From an uncultured Eubacteriales bacterium (GTDB taxonomy: Bacteria; Bacillota; Clostridia; Lachnospirales; Lachnospiraceae), in the NCBI GenBank assembly GCA_900542465.1, contig UQNS01000002.1, forward strand, positions 124,001 through 188,000: a stretch of DNA of 64,000 nt, in the 5' to 3' direction. This document shows, in pieces, positions 53,117 to 61,628 of this stretch; the first letter of the stretch is position 1, and every line of letters starts with the position of its first letter. Position numbers and translations under genes: made by a program. Under the pieces are notes generated by a model that was given only the letters and a program-made list of their open reading frames with translations, was not told the origin of the DNA and did not search any database.

Positions 53117-54148
53117 ATGACAAGCAATGAAAACAAAAAAATTCTTACATTTGCTATACCATGCTATAACTCTGCGGAGTATATGGGGAAGTGTATAGAT
53201 TCCTGCCTGGTGGCGGGTGAGGATGTAGAAATAATTATTGTTGATGACGGCTCAACTAAGGATAATACATGGGAGATCGCCCAGGAATATGAGAGGAGAT
53301 ATCCAAGTATTATAAGAGCTATACATAAAGAGAACGGCGGCCATGGTTCTGCGGTCAATACAGGTATCGAACACGCCAGAGGAGAGTATTTCAAGGTCGT
53401 AGACAGTGATGACTGGCTCGATAAACCGGCGCTTTTAGATGTTATGGCAAGGCTTAAGTCTTTTAAAAAGCAGAAGCCTGATATGTTTATCGTAAATTTT
53501 GTTTATGAGAATCAAAGAAAATATCATAAAAAACGAGTGCATTTTGAAAATGTTTTTCCTAAAAACAGAATTTTTGGATGGCAGGACATTGGTTTTTTCA
53601 GAGTAGACCAGTATATACTTATGCATGGCGTGATCTATAGAACGGAGATGCTTCATGAATGTAAGCTGAAACTGCCTGAGCATATGTTTTATGTAGATAA
53701 CATATTTGTATATGATCCGCTTCCATATGTTAAAACTATGTATTATGATAATGTTAACCTTTACAGGTATTTTATAGGAAGAGACGATCAGTCAGTCAAT
53801 GAGAAGATAATGATCGCACGTATTGACCAGCAGATATATCTTACCAAGAAAATGACGGAAACGTTCCTTAATGCAAGCGTAAGATATCCTAAATGCCGCA
53901 AGTATATGCTTAAATATCTTTCTATCATGTATCAGGTAGCAAGTATGCTTCTTATCGTAAGCGGTACTCCGGAGCATCTGGCTAAAAAGGAGGAACTGTG
54001 GCAGTCACTTAAAAATAGAGATATAAAGCTCTACAGGAAGTTAAGGTACAGTCCTATCGGACAGATCATCAACCTGCCGGGAAGACCTGCAAGAAAGCTC
54101 CTTATAAAGGCGTATCACGGATTGGGTAAATATATAGGATTTAACTGA
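53117..54148 (+). CDS. Family 2 glycosyltransferase
   Basis: A 343-residue GT-A fold enzyme. The nucleotide-sugar-binding N-terminus LTFAIPCYNSAEYMGKCIDS, VEIIIVDDGSTKDNT and the metal-binding DXD-like VVDSDDWLDKPAL are clear; HKENGGHGSAVNTGIEHARG lies between them. The C-terminal 130 residues are basic and hydrophobic and may touch the membrane. The acceptor is unknown, most likely a wall or lipid-linked glycan. It sits between argS and pyrC with short gaps, an odd setting that says nothing about its job. Confidence 0.88.
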   Translation: MTSNENKKILTFAIPCYNSAEYMGKCIDSCLVAGEDVEIIIVDDGSTKDNTWEIAQEYERRYPSIIRAIHKENGGHGSAVNTGIEHARGEYFKVVDSDDWLDKPALLDVMARLKSFKKQKPDMFIVNFVYENQRKYHKKRVHFENVFPKNRIFGWQDIGFFRVDQYILMHGVIYRTEMLHECKLKLPEHMFYVDNIFVYDPLPYVKTMYYDNVNLYRYFIGRDDQSVNEKIMIARIDQQIYLTKKMTETFLNASVRYPKCRKYMLKYLSIMYQVASMLLIVSGTPEHLAKKEELWQSLKNRDIKLYRKLRYSPIGQIINLPGRPARKLLIKAYHGLGKYIGFN

Positions 54149-54180
54149 CAGATCAGAAATAGATTTAAGGAGGTGGAAGT

Positions 54181-55527
54181 ATGGCATTTACACTTATTAA
54201 GAATGGCCGGGTCTTAGATCCTGAAACAGGCTTTGATAAAGTTGCTGATATTGTCATTGAAAATGATAAGATCTTGGCTATAGAAGAAGATCTCTCTCTT
54301 GAAATGTTCGGAGACAATATTGAGGAAGATGATTCAAGCAATGTACAGTTCGATGCAAACGGATGCTTCGTCATGCCTGCATTTATCGACCTGCATGTTC
54401 ACTTCAGAGATCCGGGACAAGAAGAGAAAGAGACCATAAGAACAGGTTCAAGAGCTGCTGCAAGAGGAGGATACTCTACAGTCTGCATGATGCCTAATAC
54501 GAAGCCTTGTATTGATTCAGTGGAGACCATTACGGATGTCATTGATAAGGTCAGGAATGAAACTTATGTGAAAGCTCTTCCGTTAGCTGCAATGACCGCC
54601 AATCAGGACGGAGACTACATAACAGATGTAGCAAGCCTGAAGGCAAATGGAGCGATCGCAATGAGCGAGGATGGAAAGTCTGTGATGAATACGAGAGTGG
54701 CAAGACAGGCATTTAAGCTCGCTGCGGATAATGACATGCCTGTTTTTGATCACTGTGAAGATATAGGTCTGAGAAAAAGGGGGGTTATGAACGCAGGCCC
54801 GCGAGCTAAGGAACTGGGACTGTATGGTATTCTTAATGCAGTAGAGGATACGATAACTGCGAGAGATATTATTCTCGCCAAGGATACCGGGTGTCACCTC
54901 CATCTTTGCCATGTCTCCACAGTTGGTGTCGTAAAAATGCTGGATTTCGCGAAAAAAGAAGGAATTCATATAACTGCGGAGGTTACTCCCCACCATCTTA
55001 TTCTGACGGATGAAGATGTGGACAGAACAGACAGTGATTTCAAAATGAATCCGCCGCTTCGTTCAAGAGAAGACAGGGAAGCTTTGATTAAAGCGCTTGC
55101 TGATGGAACTATTGACTGCATAGCTACTGATCATGCGCCTCATACGGAAGAAGAAAAGTCAGCCGGTTTTAAAGAGGCTCCTTTTGGTATTACAGGACTT
55201 GAGACTGCAGCTCCTCTTATTTATACAGAACTCGTCGAAAAGGGAGTGCTGACACCGCTCCAGATGGCAGAGAAGATGAGCTATAATCCGGCCAGGATCC
55301 TCAGGTTTGAAAAAGCAGGAAGACTCCAGGTAGGAGCATATGCAGATGTTACTATATTTGATCCTCAGGCAGAGTATGAGATCGACAGTTCTAAGTTCTT
55401 CTCAAAAGGTAAAAACACACCGTTTGAGGGATGGCATGTTAAAGGAAGCGTAAGAGCCACATTTATCGATGGACGTCTGGTATATTCGAACCATAACGGA
55501 CATGAAGTTTTGATTGAAAAAGGATAA
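54181..55527 (+). CDS. pyrC: Dihydroorotase
   Basis: A 448-residue zinc amidohydrolase that closes carbamoyl aspartate to dihydroorotate. The metal site starts with DLHVHFRDPGQEEKETI; HLCHVST, TAEVTPHHL and ATDHAPHTEEEK supply the remaining ligands and the catalytic Asp. It is the type I (PyrC of Gram-positives, about 430 residues) form. The RBS is AAGGAGGTG. Two hairpins follow, the second a terminator, before pyrF. Confidence 0.95.
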   Translation: MAFTLIKNGRVLDPETGFDKVADIVIENDKILAIEEDLSLEMFGDNIEEDDSSNVQFDANGCFVMPAFIDLHVHFRDPGQEEKETIRTGSRAAARGGYSTVCMMPNTKPCIDSVETITDVIDKVRNETYVKALPLAAMTANQDGDYITDVASLKANGAIAMSEDGKSVMNTRVARQAFKLAADNDMPVFDHCEDIGLRKRGVMNAGPRAKELGLYGILNAVEDTITARDIILAKDTGCHLHLCHVSTVGVVKMLDFAKKEGIHITAEVTPHHLILTDEDVDRTDSDFKMNPPLRSREDREALIKALADGTIDCIATDHAPHTEEEKSAGFKEAPFGITGLETAAPLIYTELVEKGVLTPLQMAEKMSYNPARILRFEKAGRLQVGAYADVTIFDPQAEYEIDSSKFFSKGKNTPFEGWHVKGSVRATFIDGRLVYSNHNGHEVLIEKG

Positions 55528-55532
55528 GGCCT

Positions 55533-55554
55533 GAAACTGATCTCAGGCTATATA
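55533..55554 (+). promoter_or_regulatory. Short hairpin between pyrC and its terminator
   Basis: GCCTGA and TCAGGC arms separated by 8 nt, without a T run. It may protect the mRNA end or take part in read-through control together with the next hairpin. Confidence 0.35.
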
Positions 55555-55565
55555 GATTTTGGGAT

Positions 55566-55602
55566 AAAGATGTTTAAATGTGAGTGTTTAAACATCTTTT
55601 TT
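55566..55602 (+). terminator. Terminator or attenuator between pyrC and pyrF
   Basis: A 13-bp A/T-rich stem (AAAGATGTTTAAA with its complement), an 8-nt loop and a T run ending 13 bp before the pyrF start. No PyrR-type anti-antiterminator sequence is seen, and no promoter fits in the gap, so part of the transcription may read through. Confidence 0.75.
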
Positions 55603-55615
55603 AGGGAGGAAAAGA

Positions 55616-56557
55616 ATGATCGACAGACTAATTGATAAAATAAAAGAAACGGGAGCGCCTATATGCATTGGCCTTGATCCAAGACTTGATCTTATCCCCG
55701 ATCCGGTCAAGGAAAAGGCCTTTGCCACACATGGTCTCACGCTTAAGGGCGGTGCAGAGGCGATGATGGAATTCAATAAAAATATTATTGATGCAATTAG
55801 TGATATTGTTCCTTCAGTAAAGATCCAGGTCGCTATGTATGAGGAGATGGGGATTCCCGGTATGGAAGCCTTCTTAGATACGGTTAATTATGCGAGAGAA
55901 AAGGGACTCATAGTAATTGGCGATATCAAGCGAGGTGACATAGGCTCAACATCGGCGGCTTACTCGAATGCTCATCTTGGCAGGGCTGTACTGGAATTTA
56001 AGGGCGAAAGGGCAGAACTTCCGGTATTTGATGAAGATTTTGCAACTGTAAATCCATATATGGGATCCGACGGTATCAAGGAGTTTATGAGAAACTGCAA
56101 GTCTTTTGACAGGGGGCTTTTTGTACTCCTTAAGACTTCAAATCCATCCAGCGGTGAATTTCAGGATATTTTAACCGATGGTGTTCCGGTATACGAAAAG
56201 GTTGCGGCTAAAATAGGCGAATGGGGAGAAGAACTGATGGGCAGGAACGGATATAATGCTGTAGGAGCCGTGGTAGGCGCCACATATCCTGAGATAGGCA
56301 GAAAACTTAGGAAACAGCTGCCGCATACGTATTTCCTCGTTCCCGGATATGGAGCTCAGGGAGCTGCTGCTGAGGAACTTGGAGAATATTTTAATGAAGA
56401 CGGACTTGGTGCGATAATCAACAGTTCAAGAGGTATTATTGCGGCCTATCGTAAGGATGCATATGCTTCCTTTGGAGAAGCTGATTATACGGGAGCGGCA
56501 CGTCAGGCTGCGCTTGATATGATCGAAGACTTGCAGAAGAACGCACTTAAGAAATAA
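55616..56557 (+). CDS. pyrF: Orotidine-5'-phosphate decarboxylase, type 2
   Basis: A 313-residue enzyme that makes UMP from OMP. ICIGLDPRLDLIP at the N-terminus, the catalytic DIKRGDIGSTSAAYSNAHLG (Lys-Asp pairs) and VVGATYPEIGRKLRKQLP are typical of the longer, type 2 PyrF. It follows AGGGAGGAAAAG and is probably translated from the pyrFKD transcript, 12 bp before pyrK. Confidence 0.94.
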   Translation: MIDRLIDKIKETGAPICIGLDPRLDLIPDPVKEKAFATHGLTLKGGAEAMMEFNKNIIDAISDIVPSVKIQVAMYEEMGIPGMEAFLDTVNYAREKGLIVIGDIKRGDIGSTSAAYSNAHLGRAVLEFKGERAELPVFDEDFATVNPYMGSDGIKEFMRNCKSFDRGLFVLLKTSNPSSGEFQDILTDGVPVYEKVAAKIGEWGEELMGRNGYNAVGAVVGATYPEIGRKLRKQLPHTYFLVPGYGAQGAAAEELGEYFNEDGLGAIINSSRGIIAAYRKDAYASFGEADYTGAARQAALDMIEDLQKNALKK

Positions 56558-56569
56558 GAGAGGTTAAAT

Positions 56570-57340
56570 ATGATTTACCGCAGACTGGTCGAAGTTACTG
56601 GTAATTTCCAGTTGACTGATGATATTTTTGACATAAGATTCAAAGATGCAGATATTGCTAAGTCAGCTGTTCCGGGACAGTTTATAAATCTGTATCCAAA
56701 TGATAAGGCGCACCTGCTTCCAAGGCCGATCTCAATATGCGAGGTGAATGGTGATGAGATCAGACTCGTATACAGGGTAGTAGGTGCAGGAACAGATGAA
56801 TTTTCAAGAATGAGACAGGGAGACAGACTGTATGTAACAGGCCCTGTTGGAAATGGCTATGATACTGAAAGCTTTAACAGAAATTTTAAAGAGGCGGTAC
56901 TGTTTGGCGGAGGAGCAGGTATCCCTCCAATGATAGAATTATCAAAACGTCTTAAGATCAAAACGAGTGTTTTTGTCGGCTACAGGGATGTACTTTTTCT
57001 TCATGAAGATTTTCCGTCAAATGTAGATGTCTATATTGCTACAGAAGATGGAAGCAGAGGAAGCAAAGGAAATGTTTTGGATGCTCTTAAAGATTCGGGT
57101 ATCAGGGGAGACCTTATCTGTGCATGCGGGCCTATGCCGATGCTCAGAGCGATAAAGAAATATTCGGAAGCAAATCAGATAAAGACATTTTTTTCTCTGG
57201 AGGAAAGAATGGCATGCGGCATAGGAGCCTGTCTTGGCTGTGTCTGTAGGACAAAAAAAGTCGATGCTCATTCGCATGTGCATAATGCACGCGTGTGCGT
57301 CGATGGCCCTGTTTATGATGCAGAGGAGGTTGAGATCTGA
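56570..57340 (+). CDS. pyrK: Dihydroorotate dehydrogenase electron-transfer subunit
   Basis: A 256-residue FAD and [2Fe-2S] protein that passes electrons from PyrD to NAD+. The FAD site is RPISICEV, the NAD-binding start is VLFGGGAGIPPMIELSKRL, and the cluster cysteines are in ACGIGACLGCVCRT plus a later CVDGP. The last base overlaps the pyrD start (TGATG), so the two subunits are translationally coupled. Confidence 0.95.
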   Translation: MIYRRLVEVTGNFQLTDDIFDIRFKDADIAKSAVPGQFINLYPNDKAHLLPRPISICEVNGDEIRLVYRVVGAGTDEFSRMRQGDRLYVTGPVGNGYDTESFNRNFKEAVLFGGGAGIPPMIELSKRLKIKTSVFVGYRDVLFLHEDFPSNVDVYIATEDGSRGSKGNVLDALKDSGIRGDLICACGPMPMLRAIKKYSEANQIKTFFSLEERMACGIGACLGCVCRTKKVDAHSHVHNARVCVDGPVYDAEEVEI

Positions 57341-58257
57341 TGGAAAATAATAAACCAGATTTAGGAATCGAAATTGCCGGAGTAAAATGGAAGAATCCGG
57401 TAACGGTAGCATCGGGTACATTTGGCTCGGGAATGGAATTTTCTGATTTTGTAGACCTAAACAAGCTGGGTGCAATAACGACTAAGGGCGTTGCACCAAC
57501 TCCATGGACAGGGAATGATGTTATAAGAGTAGCTGAAACGGCGTCAGGAATGTTGAATGCCATAGGCCTTCAGAATCCTGGCATGGATGTATTTAAAAGC
57601 AGAGATATTCCTTTTATGAACCGGTTCGACACAGTAAAGATAGTAAATATCGTCGGAAAGACACTTGAAGAATATGCTGAAGCAGCCAGACTTCTTGATG
57701 ATCAGCCGATCGATATGCTGGAGGTGAATATTTCATGTCCTAATGTCAAGGAGGGCGGTATCGTGTTCGGTACTGATCCCAAGGAAGCTGAGGCTGTTAC
57801 AAGAGCTGTCAGGGAGGCTACGAGCAAGCCGGTAATTATGAAGCTTTCACCAAATGTCACAAGCATTCCGGAGATGGCTAAAGCTGTCGAAGCAGGCGGA
57901 GCTGACGCTATTTCCCTTATTAATACACTCACGGGCATGAAGATAGATGTTAACAGAAGGACATTTGTACTGGCCAATAAGACCGGTGGTCTTTCAGGTC
58001 CTGCAATAAAGCCGGTGGCTGTAAGAATGGTCTATGAAGCGGCTCATGCAGTTAAAGTTCCGCTTATAGGAATGGGCGGTATTATGTGCGCTGAGGATGC
58101 GATCGAGTTTATTCTGGCAGGTGCGACAGCAGTGTCTGTCGGTACGGCGAATTTCCATAATCCGGCCGTAACAGGTGAGATCATAGATGGTATCGAGTCC
58201 TATATGATAAGGCATGGAGTCAGAAGTATCAATGAATTGATCGGTGCCGTGTCTTAA
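57340..58257 (+). CDS. pyrD: Dihydroorotate dehydrogenase, class 1B catalytic subunit
   Basis: A 305-residue FMN barrel enzyme that oxidises dihydroorotate to orotate with NAD+ via PyrK. VTVASGTFGSGMEFSD, GLQNPGMDVF, the active-site Cys in VNISCPNVKEGG, KLSPNVTSIPEMAKA and GMGGIMCAEDAIEFILAGATAVSVGTANF are present. The pairing with pyrK fixes it as class 1B. It closes the pyr operon at a bidirectional terminator. Confidence 0.96.
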   Translation: MENNKPDLGIEIAGVKWKNPVTVASGTFGSGMEFSDFVDLNKLGAITTKGVAPTPWTGNDVIRVAETASGMLNAIGLQNPGMDVFKSRDIPFMNRFDTVKIVNIVGKTLEEYAEAARLLDDQPIDMLEVNISCPNVKEGGIVFGTDPKEAEAVTRAVREATSKPVIMKLSPNVTSIPEMAKAVEAGGADAISLINTLTGMKIDVNRRTFVLANKTGGLSGPAIKPVAVRMVYEAAHAVKVPLIGMGGIMCAEDAIEFILAGATAVSVGTANFHNPAVTGEIIDGIESYMIRHGVRSINELIGAVS

Positions 58258-58283
58258 TGTCAGAACCTGTAAGGCATAGAAAC

Positions 58284-58319
58284 AAAAACCGTCCATACTA
58301 TTTGGTATGGACGGTTTTT
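58284..58319. terminator. Bidirectional terminator between pyrD and coaBC
   Basis: A perfect stem of about 15 bp (AAAAACCGTCCATAC with its complement) with a 6-nt loop. The A-run on one side and T-run on the other serve both strands. Confidence 0.93.
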
Positions 58320-58334
58320 CGAATGCATATAAAT

Positions 58335-59531
58335 TCATTTTCTCAATTTCAAGATCTCATCCAAAAGTCTGTCGGCACACTCTTCTTTTGACATAAGAGG
58401 AAGGTCGATCTCCTCTTCTTCAGTGATGAGGGTAAGGTGATTAGTGCTGGCGTTAAAGCCGGCGCCTTCTTCCAGGGTATTATTAGCAGCAATGATATCA
58501 AGATTTTTTGAAGCCAGTTTTTTCTTGGCGTTGCCGATTATATTCTCAGTCTCCATTGCAAATCCGCATAATATTTGCCCATCATGCTTGTCTGCGCCCA
58601 GTTTCTTCAGTATATCATGAGTTCGGGAAAGCGGGATCGACAGATCATCATCACTCTTCTTTATCTTATGTTCGGAGTAGCTGGCCGGAGTGTAATCAGC
58701 TATTGCTGCAGACATAACTATAATATCTTTATTTTTTGCGTGATTTGTAACGGCATCATACATATCCTGAGCTGAAACAACAGGTATAAGATCTTTTATA
58801 CCGACAGGAGGAGCGATATTAACAGGCCCTGAGATAAGTGTTACATCAGCTCCGCGGTTGGAGGCCATTTTGGCGACAGCATATCCCATGCGTCCTGAGG
58901 AATGGTTGCTGATAAAACGAACGGGATCGATAGATTCTCTCGTAGGTCCTGCAGTAACTAATATATCAAGTCCGGTCATATCCTTAGGCATATTCAGGGC
59001 CCTTTCGATCATGGCAAATAAATGATCCGGTTCAGGCATTTTGCCGTCGCCTACATCACCGCAGGCAAGTCGTCCTGTCGCAGGTTCGATGACATCCCAT
59101 TTATATTTTTTCAAGATCGATATATTATCCTGAGTTACAGGGTTGTTAAACATGCCTGTATTCATGGCGGGAGAGATAAGCTTCGGGCAATCACAGGCGA
59201 GGACTGTCGTAGTAAGCATATCATCTGCCAGTCCGTGGGCCAGTTTAGCGATTATATTGGCTGTGGCAGGAGCGACGATGACAAGATCAGATTTTTTAGC
59301 CAGAGAGATATGCTCAGTAGAAAATTCATGATTTCTGTCAAAGGTATCTGTAATAGTCCGGTTGCCGGTAAGCGCCTCAAAAGTTGTAGGTGTTATAAAG
59401 TTGGTGGCATTTTTACTTAGTATGACATTTACATCACAGCCCGCTTTTATAAGCATGGAGCAAAGACTGGCAGACTTATATGCGGCAATGCATCCTGTAA
59501 CACAAAGTAAGATAGATTTTCCTTTAAGCAT
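58335..59531 (-). CDS. coaBC: Phosphopantothenoylcysteine decarboxylase / phosphopantothenate-cysteine ligase
   Basis: A 398-residue bifunctional flavoprotein of CoA synthesis. The N-terminal CoaC domain has LLCVTGCIAAYKSASL, the FMN/active-site MNTGMFNNPVTQDN and the Cys loop RLACGDVGDGKMPEP. The CoaB domain starts near residue 185 with ILVTAGPTRESIDPVRFISNHSSGRMG. I chose the ATG at 59531, preceded by AAAGGAGTG, over the in-frame TTG one codon upstream. It is read divergently from the PanT-like transporter gene, a functional match. Confidence 0.95.
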   Translation of the reverse strand: MLKGKSILLCVTGCIAAYKSASLCSMLIKAGCDVNVILSKNATNFITPTTFEALTGNRTITDTFDRNHEFSTEHISLAKKSDLVIVAPATANIIAKLAHGLADDMLTTTVLACDCPKLISPAMNTGMFNNPVTQDNISILKKYKWDVIEPATGRLACGDVGDGKMPEPDHLFAMIERALNMPKDMTGLDILVTAGPTRESIDPVRFISNHSSGRMGYAVAKMASNRGADVTLISGPVNIAPPVGIKDLIPVVSAQDMYDAVTNHAKNKDIIVMSAAIADYTPASYSEHKIKKSDDDLSIPLSRTHDILKKLGADKHDGQILCGFAMETENIIGNAKKKLASKNLDIIAANNTLEEGAGFNASTNHLTLITEEEEIDLPLMSKEECADRLLDEILKLRK

Positions 59532-59601
59532 CAAAACACTCCTTTATTAAAGTAAAACGGATCCTTGTGGTTGCTGTAAGTATAACAAAGAAGTTTACAG
59601 A

Positions 59602-59630
59602 TTGGCAAAGTGTGTATTTCGTGTAATAAT
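59602..59630 (+). promoter_or_regulatory. Candidate promoter of the ECF S-component gene
   Basis: TTGGCA (59602-59607), a 17-bp spacer and AATAAT (59625-59630) with TGT before it, in the 154-bp divergent gap to coaBC. Confidence 0.5.
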
Positions 59631-59685
59631 ACCCTTGCACTATATTCAATTAACAAGATGAAATGGTAGCAGGAGGAAAAATATC

Positions 59686-60342
59686 ATGACAAGTATCAAT
59701 GGAAACAGGAGATCGAATGTCCAGACACTAACGTTAATGGCGATGTTTACGGCAATTATTCTGATCATGGCATTCACCCCGGTAGGACTTATAAACCTTC
59801 CGGTCATCAAGGCTACAATACTCCACATCCCGGTCATCATAGGGGCAATAGTGTTGGGGCCGGCTGCCGGCGCATATTTTGGAGCGCTTTTTGGACTTAC
59901 GAGTCTTATAAAGAACATTATGACGCCAAGTCTTCTGTCATTTGCATTTACACCGACAGTGGCAGTGCCGGGGACAGGGCACGGCAGCCCATGGGCGATA
60001 TTCATATGCTTTGTGCCAAGAATATTGGTTGGGATCACGCCATGGCTTCTTTATGCAGGGATCAGCAGATCAGTTTCAAAAATGAATACAGGAGGACGTA
60101 CGGCACTTCTTGCAGGAGCGGGCGTACTGGGAGCGATAACTAACACAGCTTTAGTTATGGGATCTATCTTCATATTATTTAAAGATGCTTATGCGTACGC
60201 TAAGAACATTCCGGCAGAACAGGTAAAAGGTGCTATTCTTGCGATAGTGGGTGCCAATGGTATTCCGGAAGCTGTTGCAGCAGGTATAATCACTCCGATC
60301 ATATGTCTGGTCATGCTGAAACTAATGAAGAAAACAAGATAA
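59686..60342 (+). CDS. ECF transporter S component, probably pantothenate-specific (PanT-like)
   Basis: A 218-residue membrane protein with five to six helices: AMFTAIILIMAFTPVGLINLPVIKATILHIPVII, then an alternating Gly-rich region VLGPAAGAYFGALFGLTSLIK. The conserved N-terminal helix with small residues fits an S component that docks on a shared EcfT/EcfA module, which is not in this window. The opening LINLPVIKATILHIPVIIGA pattern and the divergent coaBC neighbour favour pantothenate as substrate. This is inference, and another vitamin is possible. The RBS is AGGAGGA. Confidence 0.78.
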   Translation: MTSINGNRRSNVQTLTLMAMFTAIILIMAFTPVGLINLPVIKATILHIPVIIGAIVLGPAAGAYFGALFGLTSLIKNIMTPSLLSFAFTPTVAVPGTGHGSPWAIFICFVPRILVGITPWLLYAGISRSVSKMNTGGRTALLAGAGVLGAITNTALVMGSIFILFKDAYAYAKNIPAEQVKGAILAIVGANGIPEAVAAGIITPIICLVMLKLMKKTR

Positions 60343-60371
60343 ATAATTAAGAAATAATAAAATATATTCAT

Positions 60372-60416
60372 AAAACCTCTAGTTCCCATGAAATCAAGGG
60401 TTCGGAGGTTTTTTTA
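60372..60416 (+). terminator. Terminator after the ECF S-component gene
   Basis: AAAACCTC and GAGGTTTT arms enclose an AT-rich inner stem and are followed by a run of seven or more T. Confidence 0.85.
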
Positions 60417-60420
60417 TTTG

Positions 60421-60449
60421 TTGACAATTAAAAAAAGAAGTGATACCTT
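60421..60449 (+). promoter_or_regulatory. Promoter of the hrcA-grpE-dnaK operon
   Basis: A perfect TTGACA (60421-60426), a 17-bp spacer and TACCTT (60444-60449) with TGA before it. The start site near 60456 is directly followed by the CIRCE operator. Confidence 0.7.
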
Positions 60450-60462
60450 ATGTATGTGGATG

Positions 60463-60489
60463 TTAGCACTCCATAAAAATGAGTGCTAA
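60463..60489. promoter_or_regulatory. CIRCE operator (HrcA binding site)
   Basis: A perfect TTAGCACTC-N9-GAGTGCTAA, the classic heat-shock operator bound by HrcA. It lies between the promoter and the hrcA start, so HrcA represses its own operon until heat or unfolded protein lowers its activity. Confidence 0.98.
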
Positions 60490-60512
60490 CAAAACAGAAA
60501 GGAGAAGATCTT

Positions 60513-61568
60513 ATGGAACTGGATGAACGAAAATTTAAGATACTGGAAGCAGTCATCCGGAACTATCTGATTACAGGTGAGCCTGTGGGATCCAGAACGA
60601 TCTCTAAGGACCCAGACCTTTCTCTTAGCTCTGCAACCATTAGAAATGAGATGGCGGATCTTGAAGATATGGGTTACATAATCCAGCCTCATACATCAGC
60701 CGGTCGAGTTCCTACAGATAAAGGGTACAGACTGTACGTAGACAGTTTGTTAGCTTCTAAAGAAAAAGCTATCCTGTCGAGACAGGAACTTCTGAAGAAA
60801 AAGGAAAAAGAAATAGAAGCTATAAGAAGAGAGTATGAATCCAGAATGGAAGAGGTAGAAGGTGTCATGAGGGCGGTAGCCAGGACACTGGCTCAGGATA
60901 CCAACTACGCGACTGTAGTCTCGTCACCTATGGGTAATACCAGTCGGATAAAGTTTATTCAGCTCTCCAAATTGGAAGAACGAAAGCTGCTGGTAGTTAT
61001 CGTGTTAGATGGAAATGTAATAAGGAATAAAGTCTTCATGGTCAGTGAGGAGATATCCGATAAAAATATTCTGAAGCTGAACATGATGCTTAATACGACC
61101 GTTGCAGGTATTACGCTGGATGAACTGGAGAAACAGCTAAACAGGCTCGACAGCAAGTCCGGCAAGGAACATTTGTTAAAAGAAGTTCTCAGTATCATCT
61201 ATCAGACGCTTAAGAACGCAGATGATGTGCAGATATATACCAGCGGAGCTACGAATATTTTCAAATATCCGGAATTAAGTGACAGTGAGATCGCGAGAGA
61301 CCTGATAACGACACTTGGGGAGAAGGAAAGTCTTGCAAGTCTTATAACGAGGACTGAGTCCAATGCTGATGGGATACAATTTTATATCGGTGAGGAAAGT
61401 CCGGTCAAGTCAATGAAGGACTGCAGTGTTGTTACGGCAACTTATGAATTAGGAAATGGCATAAGCGGAACCATAGGTATCATAGGTCCGAAACGTATGG
61501 ACTATGAAATGGTAGTCGAAACGCTAAATTCTATCAGATTGATGCTTGATGATCTATTTGAAAAATAG
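60513..61568 (+). CDS. hrcA: Heat-inducible transcription repressor HrcA
   Basis: A 351-residue winged-helix repressor of class I heat-shock genes. The N-terminal DNA-binding domain LDERKFKILEAVIRNYLITGEPVGSRTISKD leads to LSSATIRNEMADLEDMGYIIQPHTSAGRVPTDKGYRLYVD. The C-terminal half holds GAF-like and dimerisation regions, ending IGIIGPKRMDYEMVVETLNSI. The ATG at 60513 follows AAAGGAGA; the earlier in-frame ATG-like start at 60483 lies inside CIRCE. It is the first gene of hrcA-grpE-dnaK. Confidence 0.96.
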   Translation: MELDERKFKILEAVIRNYLITGEPVGSRTISKDPDLSLSSATIRNEMADLEDMGYIIQPHTSAGRVPTDKGYRLYVDSLLASKEKAILSRQELLKKKEKEIEAIRREYESRMEEVEGVMRAVARTLAQDTNYATVVSSPMGNTSRIKFIQLSKLEERKLLVVIVLDGNVIRNKVFMVSEEISDKNILKLNMMLNTTVAGITLDELEKQLNRLDSKSGKEHLLKEVLSIIYQTLKNADDVQIYTSGATNIFKYPELSDSEIARDLITTLGEKESLASLITRTESNADGIQFYIGEESPVKSMKDCSVVTATYELGNGISGTIGIIGPKRMDYEMVVETLNSIRLMLDDLFEK

Positions 61569-61628
61569 GTCTCAGATAAATAAGTTTATATACGGACTCC
61601 TTATCCGGAGGAAAGGCAGGTACTAAAA

